The notes beneath the pieces were generated by a model. That model saw only the letters and a program-made list of their open reading frames with translations. It was not told the origin of the DNA and did not search any database. Positions 11,463 to 20,192 of a stretch of 64,000 nt of DNA are shown here, piece by piece. Numbering within the stretch: the first letter of the stretch is position 1; each line of letters begins with the position of its first letter. Origin of the DNA: Endothia cerciana (Eukaryota > Ascomycota > Sordariomycetes > Diaporthales > Cryphonectriaceae). The position numbers and the translations under genes were made by a program. Location: the NCBI GenBank assembly GCA_026119935.1, contig JALRMH010000003.1:930001-994000 (forward strand), given 5' to 3'.

Positions 11463-12239
11463 TCACAGCTTGGGAGTAATTGCATTTGGCAACGTCGGCA
11501 CTTCGACATAGACCGATCCATCCCCTGAAGAGCCGAATGAGACCTCCTGGCAGTCCTCATTTCCAATACCGTTCGCGAACTGGGTGACCACAAAATCCAC
11601 GGCCGCTCCTTCAGGCCCCAGAGCAACCATTGGTGCATGCCATGTCCCGGCACCGTACGTGACGGCCTGGTCAGTCGTTGCAACGAACGCCCTAAGGCCC
11701 GATAGATCAGGCGGCGATGAGACCGAGGCTCCCCCTGGCTGACCGTGTGGTTCCGACCCGGACCCAAGATTGGGTGCGACGATGACGAGATAGCTGTTCT
11801 GACCCCTTGATCCCCCGTGGCCAGAAACACTGAGCGGCGTGAAAGTCTGGGTCGTATATGGATGACGTTCAAGGATGTTGACCTCGAAGAACCCAGACGA
11901 TGAGGACGACGAGATTATGCCTGACCGGACGGGGCGATGACTGCGCAGCTTCCGTGCAGCGCATACAAACATGTTCATGACGGCGACGCCTGGGACGCCG
12001 CTGGGCGCATGGTCGTATCCATTGGCCATCCGAGTCACATGCTGGTATTTGATAGCTGTGCCCTGGTTTGCCGACACAGCTCCAAAGGGCAGAGGTCCGG
12101 CATCGGCAAATCTGGAAGGGTGCACGTCGGGTCTTGGGTTCTGGACCACCTCGCCAAAGAATGCAAAGGCGTCGGGCGTGAGCGGATGCGCTGTGATCGC
12201 AATGTCTAGCCCGTGAAGGGAATTATGTATAGGAGCCAT
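11463..12239 (-). CDS. DAL3: Ureidoglycolate lyase (allantoin degradation)
   Basis: A single-exon gene of about 258 residues. The family (cupin-fold AllA/DAL3) cleaves ureidoglycolate to glyoxylate and urea (EC 4.3.2.3), a late step that frees nitrogen from purines via allantoin and allantoate. Recognisable segments are HPLTPDAFAFFGEVVQNP near the N-terminus, NMFVCAARKL, VNILERHPYTTQTFTPL around the substrate pocket, LRAFVATTDQAVTYGAGTWH, and a C-terminal DFVVTQFANGIGNEDCQEV. The ATG at 12239 is preferred; upstream in-frame codons are not ATG. A Ser run (ISSSSSSG) lies in a loop. In fungi such genes are usually under GATA-factor nitrogen control; a single AGATAA site lies upstream (separate entry). 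The neighbours are not pathway genes, so no allantoin cluster is seen. Confidence 0.93.
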   Translation of the reverse strand: MAPIHNSLHGLDIAITAHPLTPDAFAFFGEVVQNPRPDVHPSRFADAGPLPFGAVSANQGTAIKYQHVTRMANGYDHAPSGVPGVAVMNMFVCAARKLRSHRPVRSGIISSSSSSGFFEVNILERHPYTTQTFTPLSVSGHGGSRGQNSYLVIVAPNLGSGSEPHGQPGGASVSSPPDLSGLRAFVATTDQAVTYGAGTWHAPMVALGPEGAAVDFVVTQFANGIGNEDCQEVSFGSSGDGSVYVEVPTLPNAITPKL

Positions 12240-12556
12240 GCCGGGTTTTATGTGGCGCAAGGGATTGGTGAGCTTTCTGCGCTGCAGTCACCTGAGGGAT
12301 TTCTTGGCCAGCCAGGGCGAGAACAGGAAATCTATAAGAGGTTCAGACGCTGGGGGGAGCTAAGGAAATTGTTAGCGTCTGTTAGGAGAGTTCTGGAGCC
12401 ATGAATTTCCGCGCGAGAATCTGCACGGGAGGGATGTCGCCTGAGCAGAATTCAGGAACATGAACCATCAGCTCGCGCAGCCCCCAAATCGCGACCCCGC
12501 TTCCACCGATATTCACATGAGGACAAACCAAGGAATGGAATTCAATTTCAGTCAGA

Positions 12557-12562
12557 TTATCT
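12557..12562 (-). promoter_or_regulatory. Candidate GATA (AreA/NIT2-type) site upstream of DAL3
   Basis: The minus strand reads AGATAA about 320 bp upstream of the DAL3 start codon. HGATAR sites bind nitrogen GATA activators. One isolated six-base match is expected by chance, so this is only suggestive. Confidence 0.2.
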
Positions 12563-13077
12563 CTTCTTCCCCTTTTTCAATCTCCTCGAGAGGAGAAAAC
12601 GCCAGTCAGATCTACGGTTCTAGGTATCAGCTCCGACGAGGATCCTTCCGCGTATGCCTTGTCGAAACGTATTACCTAGGTATTACTCATAGCGAGCCAT
12701 TTTCAAGGCTAATCAGAAGGCGCAGCAAGCAGGTCGCAGGTGAGCCTAATCTTCTCATCTCGACATGTCACGATCGGTCAGTCTGAGGCAGTGTCGCCTG
12801 AGCTGGGATTCTGTTATTCTACTTGCCAGTATTTAAGCCAGGGATACCCTCACGAAAAAACGGAAGTGAACTTCATTGTGCCCAGAGCTATAGATACCCT
12901 AGTTTTCTCTAATCACCGGACAATTCTTGACATAGTACCATTTATTTTGAACTACTTTATAACCATACTATTTCCATCATAGCATAGGATCGAGATACCC
13001 TTCACACTACTCGCCCGCTGGTGATGTCCAACAATCGAACGAGTCACCCCGAGCATTAACCTGCTCGTAACATAATC
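12563..13077. other. Intergenic region between divergent DAL3 and small membrane gene
   Basis: Divergent intergenic space. It is AT-rich towards 12,900-12,980, including ACTTTATAAC, a possible TATA element for the gene at 13078. No coding region was recognised. Confidence 0.4.
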
Positions 13078-13431
13078 ATGAGCACACAACAACCACCAAA
13101 CCACTCTGTATACGTTGCAATTGGAATCATCGTTGTTGTCTGTGTTAATATTATAATTATATGTCTCGCTTCCGCCGCAAAGAAACGCATTGCTCGACGA
13201 AGAATCTTCATAGCAGATGTTGGGACTCGGAGAAGACGTTCATCTCCTCTAAGAGGGACACACACATCAATCGCACTTCATCAACATCAGCACCATGAAC
13301 CGAGTTTTCCAAGTGCGGCACACCTCGCAGACTCCTCGATGGAACCACCTCCTCCGTACTCTGTAGACGGGCCTGATGCCATTGGTTCAAATAGAGGAGG
13401 AGGCAATGGTGTTGGCACGAGCAGTTGCTGA
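13078..13431 (+). CDS. Small single-pass membrane protein with PPPPY motif (hypothetical)
   Basis: An intronless 117-residue frame with an ATG after CATAATC. A short polar N-terminus precedes one strongly hydrophobic helix (about residues 11-33, with VVVCVNIIIICLASAA). A basic stop-transfer segment follows (KKRIARRR and later RRRRSS), so an N-out/C-in topology is likely. The soluble tail has a His/Gln-rich patch (HQHQHHEP), then MEPPPPYSVDGPD with a PPxY motif at about residues 91-94, and a Gly-rich end. PPxY motifs bind WW domains such as those of Rsp5/Nedd4 ubiquitin ligases. No family was recognised. The ordered architecture argues for a real gene, but no homology can be seen by eye. Confidence 0.5.
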   Translation: MSTQQPPNHSVYVAIGIIVVVCVNIIIICLASAAKKRIARRRIFIADVGTRRRRSSPLRGTHTSIALHQHQHHEPSFPSAAHLADSSMEPPPPYSVDGPDAIGSNRGGGNGVGTSSC

Positions 13432-14310
13432 AATCTGTGGAAAAGGATGTTTTGTGGGCTGAACACTCCCAAAGTCTTTTCTATTGAATGGATATATCCT
13501 CGAAGGAGGATGTTTGGGATTCCAATCTCTTTCTATTGAGTGTTGCAAAAAAGTGGCGTGTTCACATAAATCACATTATGTTCCGGCGCCGAGGTGATTT
13601 ATATGGCCAAGATATCTCGAAACTTTGGTCACACAGGTGAATGGATTTCTTGAACCAATGGTACGAAATTCGTCGACTACACACCCGCTTGAGCCTCCCT
13701 CTAAGTCTGTCCTGGCTGTCGTACAATTACAATCAAGTAAACAGTTGGGCCTTCAACTTAAGTTCATTTCAAATTCCAATCTCAATCGCCGAACAGCTGG
13801 TGTTAAGACGCAATACTCTTGTGGTTTAGCACAGGTGGCTTCATTCTCTTTCCCTGGAAGTTGTTGTTGGCGACATCCTTGATGTTGATGCATTACCTAG
13901 GTACACATTAGAGCTTCCGACTACGAAGTAATTACTGCACCCAATTCTCAAACCAATCATCATGCCTTCCATTTGGCTCCACACGTCTACGGGCGAAATG
14001 CTATGTTGAAACTTCGAGGAATGTCTTCTTAACCTTGCTCATTGAGACTTGTCAAATCGCTAATGGCTACTTAAAGATTTCTTGTCCATAACTGATATCT
14101 TCCAACACGAGGACTAGGTCCGAGGAAGTGCTGAATTCATCGGACAGGAACGGGACACGCCTAAGGTTAGGACCACGAAATCTCCCAGCCACATCATCCC
14201 GCACTCCAGCACTCCAAGGCACAGACATAACTCACAGTAATACACCAATCAAAATCATTTTTAAACGCCATTTCTGGAACACAACAAACCACAGGGATGC
14301 CGCCGGCATT
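13432..14310. other. Intergenic, no gene recognised
   Basis: Contains the 3' flanks of the small membrane gene (+) and the PNPOx-like gene (-). Short open frames look like noise. The sequence is more AT-rich than the coding regions. Confidence 0.45.
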
Positions 14311-15201
14311 CTAGATTATCGTCCTCATTGGTGTGTGCACCCACTGACTTGTGTCCGCGTGTAGTTTGACCACCAGGGTACGAGCGGTCTCCATGCCAAA
14401 GCTCATGACGAAGGCAGTGGTGATGGCCGTCACTAATGCCACGAGGATTAGATGCTCGAACCCGAATCGATTGCCGTTCTGGTAATGCGAGGGTGCATGA
14501 GGTCCGACCATCTTATTCGAAGGCCGGAGCTTCTCTTGTATCATTGTCTTCTGGGCCACGTGAAGCGCTGGAAGCCCGTCTATGGACCATGAGTTCTTCA
14601 GAGCCCAGTACCTATTCACCGTCAGTCTTCAATGCCGCAGGGTGTCACCTATCCAGCAGGAGAAGGCATCAGTTCACCTCGGCAAGCTCTCCTTCTCATT
14701 TCCCGCCTTGAACTTGGCATCCTTCTTCTCGAAATATTGATTCAACGTATTCCGGTGCTCCTTGTACTCGTAAAACGGCACCGAAAACCCACAGCTCGTG
14801 CCGACTTGGTGTATATTCACCAGCACAATAGCCCTCATGCCCGGGAGAGTCGTCACATCGTGCTTCTTGACAAAGTCGTCGAAAGGACCGGTGCCGTTCT
14901 CAAGCACCTCCCCGTGGCCAAACAGTCGCAGGATCCTCGGCGGTCCTTCGAAGGCGTTGAACAGCACGGTTATTCGGCCATTCCCCCGCTCATATAGATG
15001 CGCGATGGTCTCCGAGCCCGAGCCGGTCAGGTCCAGGTACCAGAACGTCTTCTCGTCAATTACGCCGAAGTAAGAACCGCCCTTGGGTGAGATGTTGACG
15101 TGCCCGGATCCGGAGAGCGGCGCAGTGGCGACCCAGAAGATCTTCTGGGCGAGGATCCACTGGAAGAGATTTTTGGGAATTGTTTCGTAGAATGAGCCCA
15201 T
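14311..15201 (-). CDS. PNPOx-like FMN-binding split-barrel protein with C-terminal TM anchor
   Basis: Two exons (15201-14678 and 14611-14311), with an intron at 14612-14677 (66 nt, GTGAAC...TAG); about 274 residues. The N-terminal domain resembles the fungal pyridoxamine-5'-phosphate-oxidase-like family: MGSFYETIPKNLFQWILAQK, FWVATAPLSGSGHVNISPKG, FWYLDLTGSGSETIAHL, NGRITVLFNAFEGPPRILRL. These proteins have an FMN-binding split-barrel fold; the reaction is unknown for this branch. The second exon continues PRYWALKNSWSIDGLPAL and then has a clear hydrophobic helix (about residues 229-247, LILVALVTAITTAFVMSFG) with a short tail, so the protein is probably membrane-anchored with the barrel in the cytosol. 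The gene is divergent from the oxidoreductase gene at 15665. Confidence 0.87.
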
Positions 15202-15664
15202 GTTATCAGAGACTTACTATTTCGGAACTCTCATGAGGTGAGATGAGAGGTGGGGCTGAGCTGCAAGATCTACTGTTTATAAGTCGTCGGGAGGTGACGT
15301 CGGAGCCACGGAGTGAGTCAAGGTGACAACATCTGTGGAACGGCGCCTTCTCTGCCGTGACCGGAGGCCGTGTCTCGGCGGCGAAATCGGCCGGCTTTTG
15401 CCTGAGACCCCCACACGCTCTGTAGGAAGGGCGGATACAACGCATTGAGGGGCATCACGCAGTCAGCCTGCAAGTGTGAGGAACCTGACCACTCAGGATT
15501 CGATGTGCGGTGATCATCGTCGTTATTGTCTCATGTGCGATATCAGACTCACTATAGTTTGAAAGCATATAAAGGGGCGGTCTGTCCGGAATCCTGATAG
15601 TCTGAGGGGCATTTTCATCTGGACAGTTCTCATCGATTTTGACGCCGTGGTATTGTGAGGCACC
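15202..15664. promoter_or_regulatory. Shared intergenic region of PNPOx-like (-) and GFO/IDH/MOCA (+) genes
   Basis: The 463 bp separate two divergently transcribed redox-enzyme genes and must hold both promoters. ATATAAAGG at about 15568-15576 lies roughly 90 bp upstream of the plus-strand ATG and is a good TATA candidate for the oxidoreductase. Co-regulation is possible but not shown. Confidence 0.4.
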
Positions 15665-16906
15665 ATGACAACCCCACCTGTGCCTATTGCGATCATAGGA
15701 GGCGGCATCTTCGTGAAAGAGCAACACCTGGTTCGTCATCTATGCCGTCTTCCATATACGTAGTCGATATCACTAACGCTGCCTCAGCCCGCGGTGCTCG
15801 CCACGCCCCTCCTAGACCTCAAGATCATCTACTCCCGCAGCCTCGCCTCGGCCCAAGAGACATCCCAGCTCCTGCCCTCACACCACGGCCCAGTCGAGCT
15901 GTACTCTGAGGACTCCGGGCCCAATAAGACCTTCGCAGACGTCCTTGCGCGGGCCGACATCGTCGGCGTACTCATCGCGCTTCCCATTACGAACCAGCCC
16001 TCGTATATTGAGGCGGCGCTAAAGGCCGGCAAGCATGTTCTGGCCGAGAAGCCGGTGGGGCCGGACGTCGAGGGCGCGAGGAAGCTCATCGCGGCATACC
16101 GGGATCTGGTAAGGGAGAAGGGCGCGTCTGCGCCCATGTGGAGCGTCGCAGAGCAGTTCAGGTTTCTGCCCAAGTACGTTTGGGCAGCGGAGCAGGCAAG
16201 AGTGCTGGGCAAGATAATCGGGTTTCACTTCAAGGTGTTTCAGCTCTGTAAAGAGGGTAAGTGGAAATGCAGTAGCTGCGTTGGGCGCAGAGGGCGGTTG
16301 TCCTCAGCCTCAACGTATGTTTCGGCACGTACGAGTGCGCGGCGAAGGTTTGCTGATGGTGTTGTATCGGCAGACAACAAGTACTTCCAGACCCCGTGGA
16401 GGAAGAACCCGACGCACAACTACGGCTTCATCCTCGACGGCGGTGTGCACAGCACTGCCGCCGTTCGCATGTTTCTGGGCGATGATAGCCCCGTGAGTGT
16501 GGTTGGGTACAGCTCTCTTGCGCAAAAGCACCTCGCGCCGGTCGATACCCTCGGAGCAGTCATCAAGACCAAGTCGGGCGCCGTTGGCTCCTTTAATTGC
16601 AGCTGGGGGACGACGATGCCCCGGGCGGCCGAGTACCAAGTTGCCTGTGAAAACGGCAGCGTGACAATCGACGGTGATAAGGGCTGGATCGTATACAAGG
16701 ATGGCCGGAAGGAGGAGAGGGACTTTCCGTTCACGGTAGGGGCGGGAGTGATGGAGGAGGTACAGGCCTGGGGAGCTGCTATGGCCGAGAGTAAGGAGAA
16801 CCCGCTGCTCACGCCGGAGATCACGCTCGGCGACTTGGAATTGCTGGAGCAAATGTTGAAGAGCGCGGAGGAGAATGGCGTGGCGAAGACGTTGAATTTC
16901 CAGTAA
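15665..16906 (+). CDS. GFO/IDH/MOCA family NAD(P)-dependent oxidoreductase
   Basis: Three exons (15665-15730, 15788-16256, 16374-16906) give about 355 residues. The short first exon supplies the Rossmann start (IAIIGGGIFVKEQHL), including the GGG dinucleotide-binding turn. The second carries ADIVGVLIALPI and HVLAEKPVGPD, the EKP motif that contributes the conserved active-site Lys (about residue 110). The C-terminal alpha/beta domain includes NYGFILDGGVHSTAAVRMFL, with the Asp/His region typical of these sugar or inositol dehydrogenases, and VGSFNCSWGTT. The substrate is unknown. The intron 1 donor is GTTCGT, weaker than usual but GTNNGT. It restores an N-terminus typical of the family. Intron 2 is 117 nt. 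Confidence 0.92.
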
Positions 16907-17119
16907 GCGGTCTCATATGCTATACATCGCCGACATAAGCAGTCTGGATCGGACAGCGCATCGTGGATTGCCTCATAGATTCTGTACCTCGCTTCATGCA
17001 GTGGTAGCCTTCCTCCCCGCGTGGCCCCCGCATTCTTAACGACCGGAAGGCCGAGATGTGGGGTTCACCTTCCAGACGAGCTGGTGTCCTGAGTCCGGGC
17101 ATTGCGAGCCGAGACAGTT

Positions 17120-18129
17120 TCATAGGTTGCTCTGGCCCGCCCCTGTAGCGATGCGTTCTAGACCTCGCCTCATGGTCTCATTCATCCCCTTGGCATTGGG
17201 CCTGCTGGTCGACCGGTCGACGAGGACCTGCACGAACTCCCCCACGGCCCGGACCTCGTCGATTCCCTTTTCGAACACAGCGATCTCGTATGTGACGGAC
17301 GATCTGCCTAGCTTGTTCACCCTCATGGCAAGCTCGGCCACAGTCGGGAAAGAGAGAGATTCGAAATAATCGGTGTGAGAGTGTACTAGTCAGGGCGTGC
17401 ATCTCAATATTAAGGCTGATCCCGATCGCGATATAGTTGTCAGAATATGTGGCCCGACTCACCAACCATGCCATACTGTTCGCCATCTGTTGGGTGCAGC
17501 CCGCAGTGCTGAATTAGATACGTATTGACAACGGCATCAAACAGTTGTATGTAGATTGTGTTGTTCATATGAGCATACCTACACCACTTGCACGTCAGCC
17601 TCTGCACTCTGAGCACTCTTGGGGATGGGAGCGCTCACTGGTCGTTGTCTGACCACCTGGTCCGGTAGTCTAGGATGAAGTAATAGTCCTCCCGTCGGCG
17701 GGACTTGAGCTGTTCGTACTTGGCCATGTGAACGGAGTAATCTTCTTCTTCCTTGGTGAGAGTGCCGGAAGCTGTCTCGGATACGCTGGGGACAACGGCA
17801 GCGTCGGCGAGAGCAAGGTCCAGGTCCAGGTCCAGGTCCAGGTCCAGGTCCAGGTCAAGGTCAAGGGGTGACAAAAGGCTCCTACATGGAACCTGATCCA
17901 GACACTTCTCCAAGGGCAGAGAGGGAATCTGTGTTACTGTGGACGAGCTGATTTCCGAATGAGGTAGTGCAGACTTATGAGAAGCACTGGGAATAGGCCG
18001 GGTATTACAGGCAACTGCGATGCGACTCGTGCCAAAGAGGGGCCTGGCAGGGCTGGAGGAGGATGCCGTGGGTCTTCGTCCGCCGTGGGTAAGGGGAACT
18101 GGGAACTTGACTCGACTCCCGCTTCTTAT
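17120..18129 (-). CDS. Hotdog-fold acyl-CoA thioesterase-like protein, 5' end unresolved
   Basis: Three minus-strand exons: upstream exon ending at 17639, then 17578-17463 and 17385-17120. They assemble a 4-hydroxybenzoyl-CoA-thioesterase-like protein: RTRWSDNDQ joins YAHMNNTIYIQLFDAVVNTY (the N/D-rich catalytic turn), then HTDYFESLSFPTVAELAMRV and SSVTYEIAVFEKG. Likely role: hydrolysis of an acyl-CoA; the substrate is unknown. Introns are 17579-17638 (60 nt) and 17386-17462 (77 nt). The first exon stays open to 18129 without any in-frame ATG. Its upstream part, rich in Ser, Arg and Ala (ASSSSPARPLFGTSRIAVA), looks like a mitochondrial presequence, so a further upstream exon with the start is likely. 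A hexanucleotide repeat encodes an LDLDLD run before the enzyme domain. The stated upstream limit is the open frame, not a proven start. Confidence 0.83.
17815..17866. repeat. GGTCCA hexanucleotide array inside the thioesterase gene
   Basis: About eight units of (CAGGTC)n, the last ones degenerate. On the minus strand they encode alternating Leu-Asp. Because the unit is six bases, length changes keep the frame. Confidence 0.9.
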
Positions 18130-18329
18130 TCAGAGGAATGATGAGCTTTCCCCGGAATCTAGATCCAGATCTGTGGCACCAATCTGCTCGGGCGCGATCA
18201 TGACTGGGGAAAGACTTTGTTGTGCAGGCGTCAAGTCCCGAGGCCAGATCCGTGCCGAGGCGATGAGTCCCTTAGCGGGTTGGTGATGTTCCCACAGCCT
18301 GGCCTAGCGTGACCCCACCACACAGCACT

Positions 18330-20192
18330 ATGAACCACACCTGCTTGGTAAGCCGCTGTATACCAATAGCCAGCGCCTGGCCACCGATGCAACAGCGTCG
18401 AAGTCTTCTCGACTGCCCACTCACGTCCCCCCCTACTCAAACCCACAAAGCCTTAGGTAATCACCCTGGTCAAAATTCAACGACTTTCTGCAATGATCTA
18501 AAAGAAGATAAACCATGCTTCCTCTCCCTCGCCTTCCCAGGTATTCGAGCGGTCGCCTCTTCGACACCGTCAGGAACCCTCAGATCCCAATCCCCGGGTG
18601 CTCCTAGGCCCGCTTCGTCGACACTGGCACGGATTCGCATTCTTGCGCTGTTCGCTCGGCGCATGAGCCGCACCATGACCACCAGCAAGCCAACAAGCCT
18701 TGTTGCGGTCGATGCTCCCTTGCTTTCAGTCAATGCCTCTAGCACTACGACGGACGAGAAAGATGCGGTCCAGGCAGCCCACGGAAGCGTGGGCAACGGC
18801 AAGCCGGTCGTTGGAGGGTCACCAGAGCCGGCAGAGGAGCCGTCGAAGAAGGGAGAGCCTCCCTTGCCCAAAATCATGACAACACCTGCCGACCCATGGC
18901 CCAGGCCATACTATTTCGAGGATGGCTTTCGAAGAGTGGCCCCGTACCATTTCACCTACACCACCTGGTGCAAGGAGCGCTGGCGAGGCAGGGAGCTCAT
19001 CGACATCTTCGACTCCGAGTTCCGAGACCGACCACTCGAGTATTACCGGCGTGCCATGGAAGGTGGAGAAGTGGCAGTGAACGGCAAAACCGTGGGACCC
19101 CACTACGTGCTGAAGAATGGAGACTGCGTCACCCATACACTCCACCGACATGAGCCTCCGGTTACGGCTGACCCCATTGGGATCCTGCATGAGGACAACG
19201 ACATGATCGTCCTCAACAAGCCCTCGGGCGTACCTGTTCACCCTTCTGGACGCTACAACTATAACTCGGTGACTGAGATCATGAAGTCCGAGAGAGGCCC
19301 CTCCTGGCTGGCCTACCCGTGCAATCGTCTCGACAGGTTGACCAGTGGCATCATGTTCATCGCCAAGAACCCAAAGGCTGCAGTCAAGTTGGGGAACCAG
19401 ATCGCAGGCCGGACCGTGCGGAAGGAGTACATAGCCCGTGTGATGGGCAGGTTTCCAGACGGAGAGGTGGTCTGCGATCAACCAATTCTGGCAATTTCGC
19501 CTAAGCTTGGCCTGAATCGCGTCAGGGCGAACGGGAAACACGCCCGCACTGTCTTCAAACGCTTGGCATATTACCCAGCCCGCGAGCAGGAGGAAGGGCC
19601 CACCTCCGAGGGCGAGGCAGGCTTGTCTGCAGGGACTCCAAGTGGGGACGGGCGCCCGTGGAAGCATAAAGATGGGTACTCCATCGTCCGGTGCATGCCG
19701 GTCACGGGGCGCACGCACCAGTTGCGAGTCCACCTCCAGTTCCTGGGCCATCCTATTCAGAACGACCCCATCTACGCAAACCAGAGGGTATGGGGATTTG
19801 ACCTGGGCTGTAACGACTCTGATGCCACCCTCAATAGCGATGAGGATATCATCAGCCGACTCTCTCGGATGGGGAAAGAAGATGTGGCTTCAGCCGTCGC
19901 GTATTACGACGAGATGGTGAATGACTACGAAAAGCGCCGGGCCGAGAAGATGTCTGGGGAAACATGCGATGTGTGTCAGACTCCTCTGTACACCGATCCG
20001 GGTGCTCATGAACTCTCGCTCTGGCTGCACAGCCTCAGATACGAAGACAAGGATGGCGCTTGGAGGTACGTGAGTCCCCTGCCCACGTGGGCTCTTCCTC
20101 CCGAAGGATTCAGCGGACCGACAGAAGTTGGGGATATGGGCGCTTTGGTGGAAGCAGCTGTCAAGGACGTCGACCCGGACACAGAGCTGTGA
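18330..20192 (+). CDS. RluA-type tRNA pseudouridine synthase (Pus9/Rib2-like)
   Basis: One exon, about 620 residues from the ATG at 18330. It isomerises uridine to pseudouridine; yeast Pus8 (Rib2) and Pus9 modify U32 of cytosolic and mitochondrial tRNAs, and this protein resembles them. After a low-complexity N-terminus come an S4-like segment (RELIDIFDSEF through VAVNGKTVGPHYVLKNGD), the catalytic block NKPSGVPVHPSGRY, and CNRLDRLTSG with catalytic Asp (about residue 335; the usual His before RLD is Asn). Then come VRKEYIARV and VTGRTHQLRVHLQFLGHPI, the RTHQLR motif. A CxxC pair (CDVCQTPLYTDPG) and LWLHSLRYE lie near the C-terminus. There is no DRAP deaminase domain. The start is uncertain: the Arg/Leu-rich stretch ARIRILALFARRMSRTM may be a mitochondrial presequence, and the ATG at 18664 would give a shorter form. 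Confidence 0.9.
   Translation: MNHTCLVSRCIPIASAWPPMQQRRSLLDCPLTSPPTQTHKALGNHPGQNSTTFCNDLKEDKPCFLSLAFPGIRAVASSTPSGTLRSQSPGAPRPASSTLARIRILALFARRMSRTMTTSKPTSLVAVDAPLLSVNASSTTTDEKDAVQAAHGSVGNGKPVVGGSPEPAEEPSKKGEPPLPKIMTTPADPWPRPYYFEDGFRRVAPYHFTYTTWCKERWRGRELIDIFDSEFRDRPLEYYRRAMEGGEVAVNGKTVGPHYVLKNGDCVTHTLHRHEPPVTADPIGILHEDNDMIVLNKPSGVPVHPSGRYNYNSVTEIMKSERGPSWLAYPCNRLDRLTSGIMFIAKNPKAAVKLGNQIAGRTVRKEYIARVMGRFPDGEVVCDQPILAISPKLGLNRVRANGKHARTVFKRLAYYPAREQEEGPTSEGEAGLSAGTPSGDGRPWKHKDGYSIVRCMPVTGRTHQLRVHLQFLGHPIQNDPIYANQRVWGFDLGCNDSDATLNSDEDIISRLSRMGKEDVASAVAYYDEMVNDYEKRRAEKMSGETCDVCQTPLYTDPGAHELSLWLHSLRYEDKDGAWRYVSPLPTWALPPEGFSGPTEVGDMGALVEAAVKDVDPDTEL

Noticed and set aside
18819..19751. 310-codon minus-strand frame
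   Set aside because: Shadow on the opposite strand of the pseudouridine synthase, whose motifs are unmistakable.
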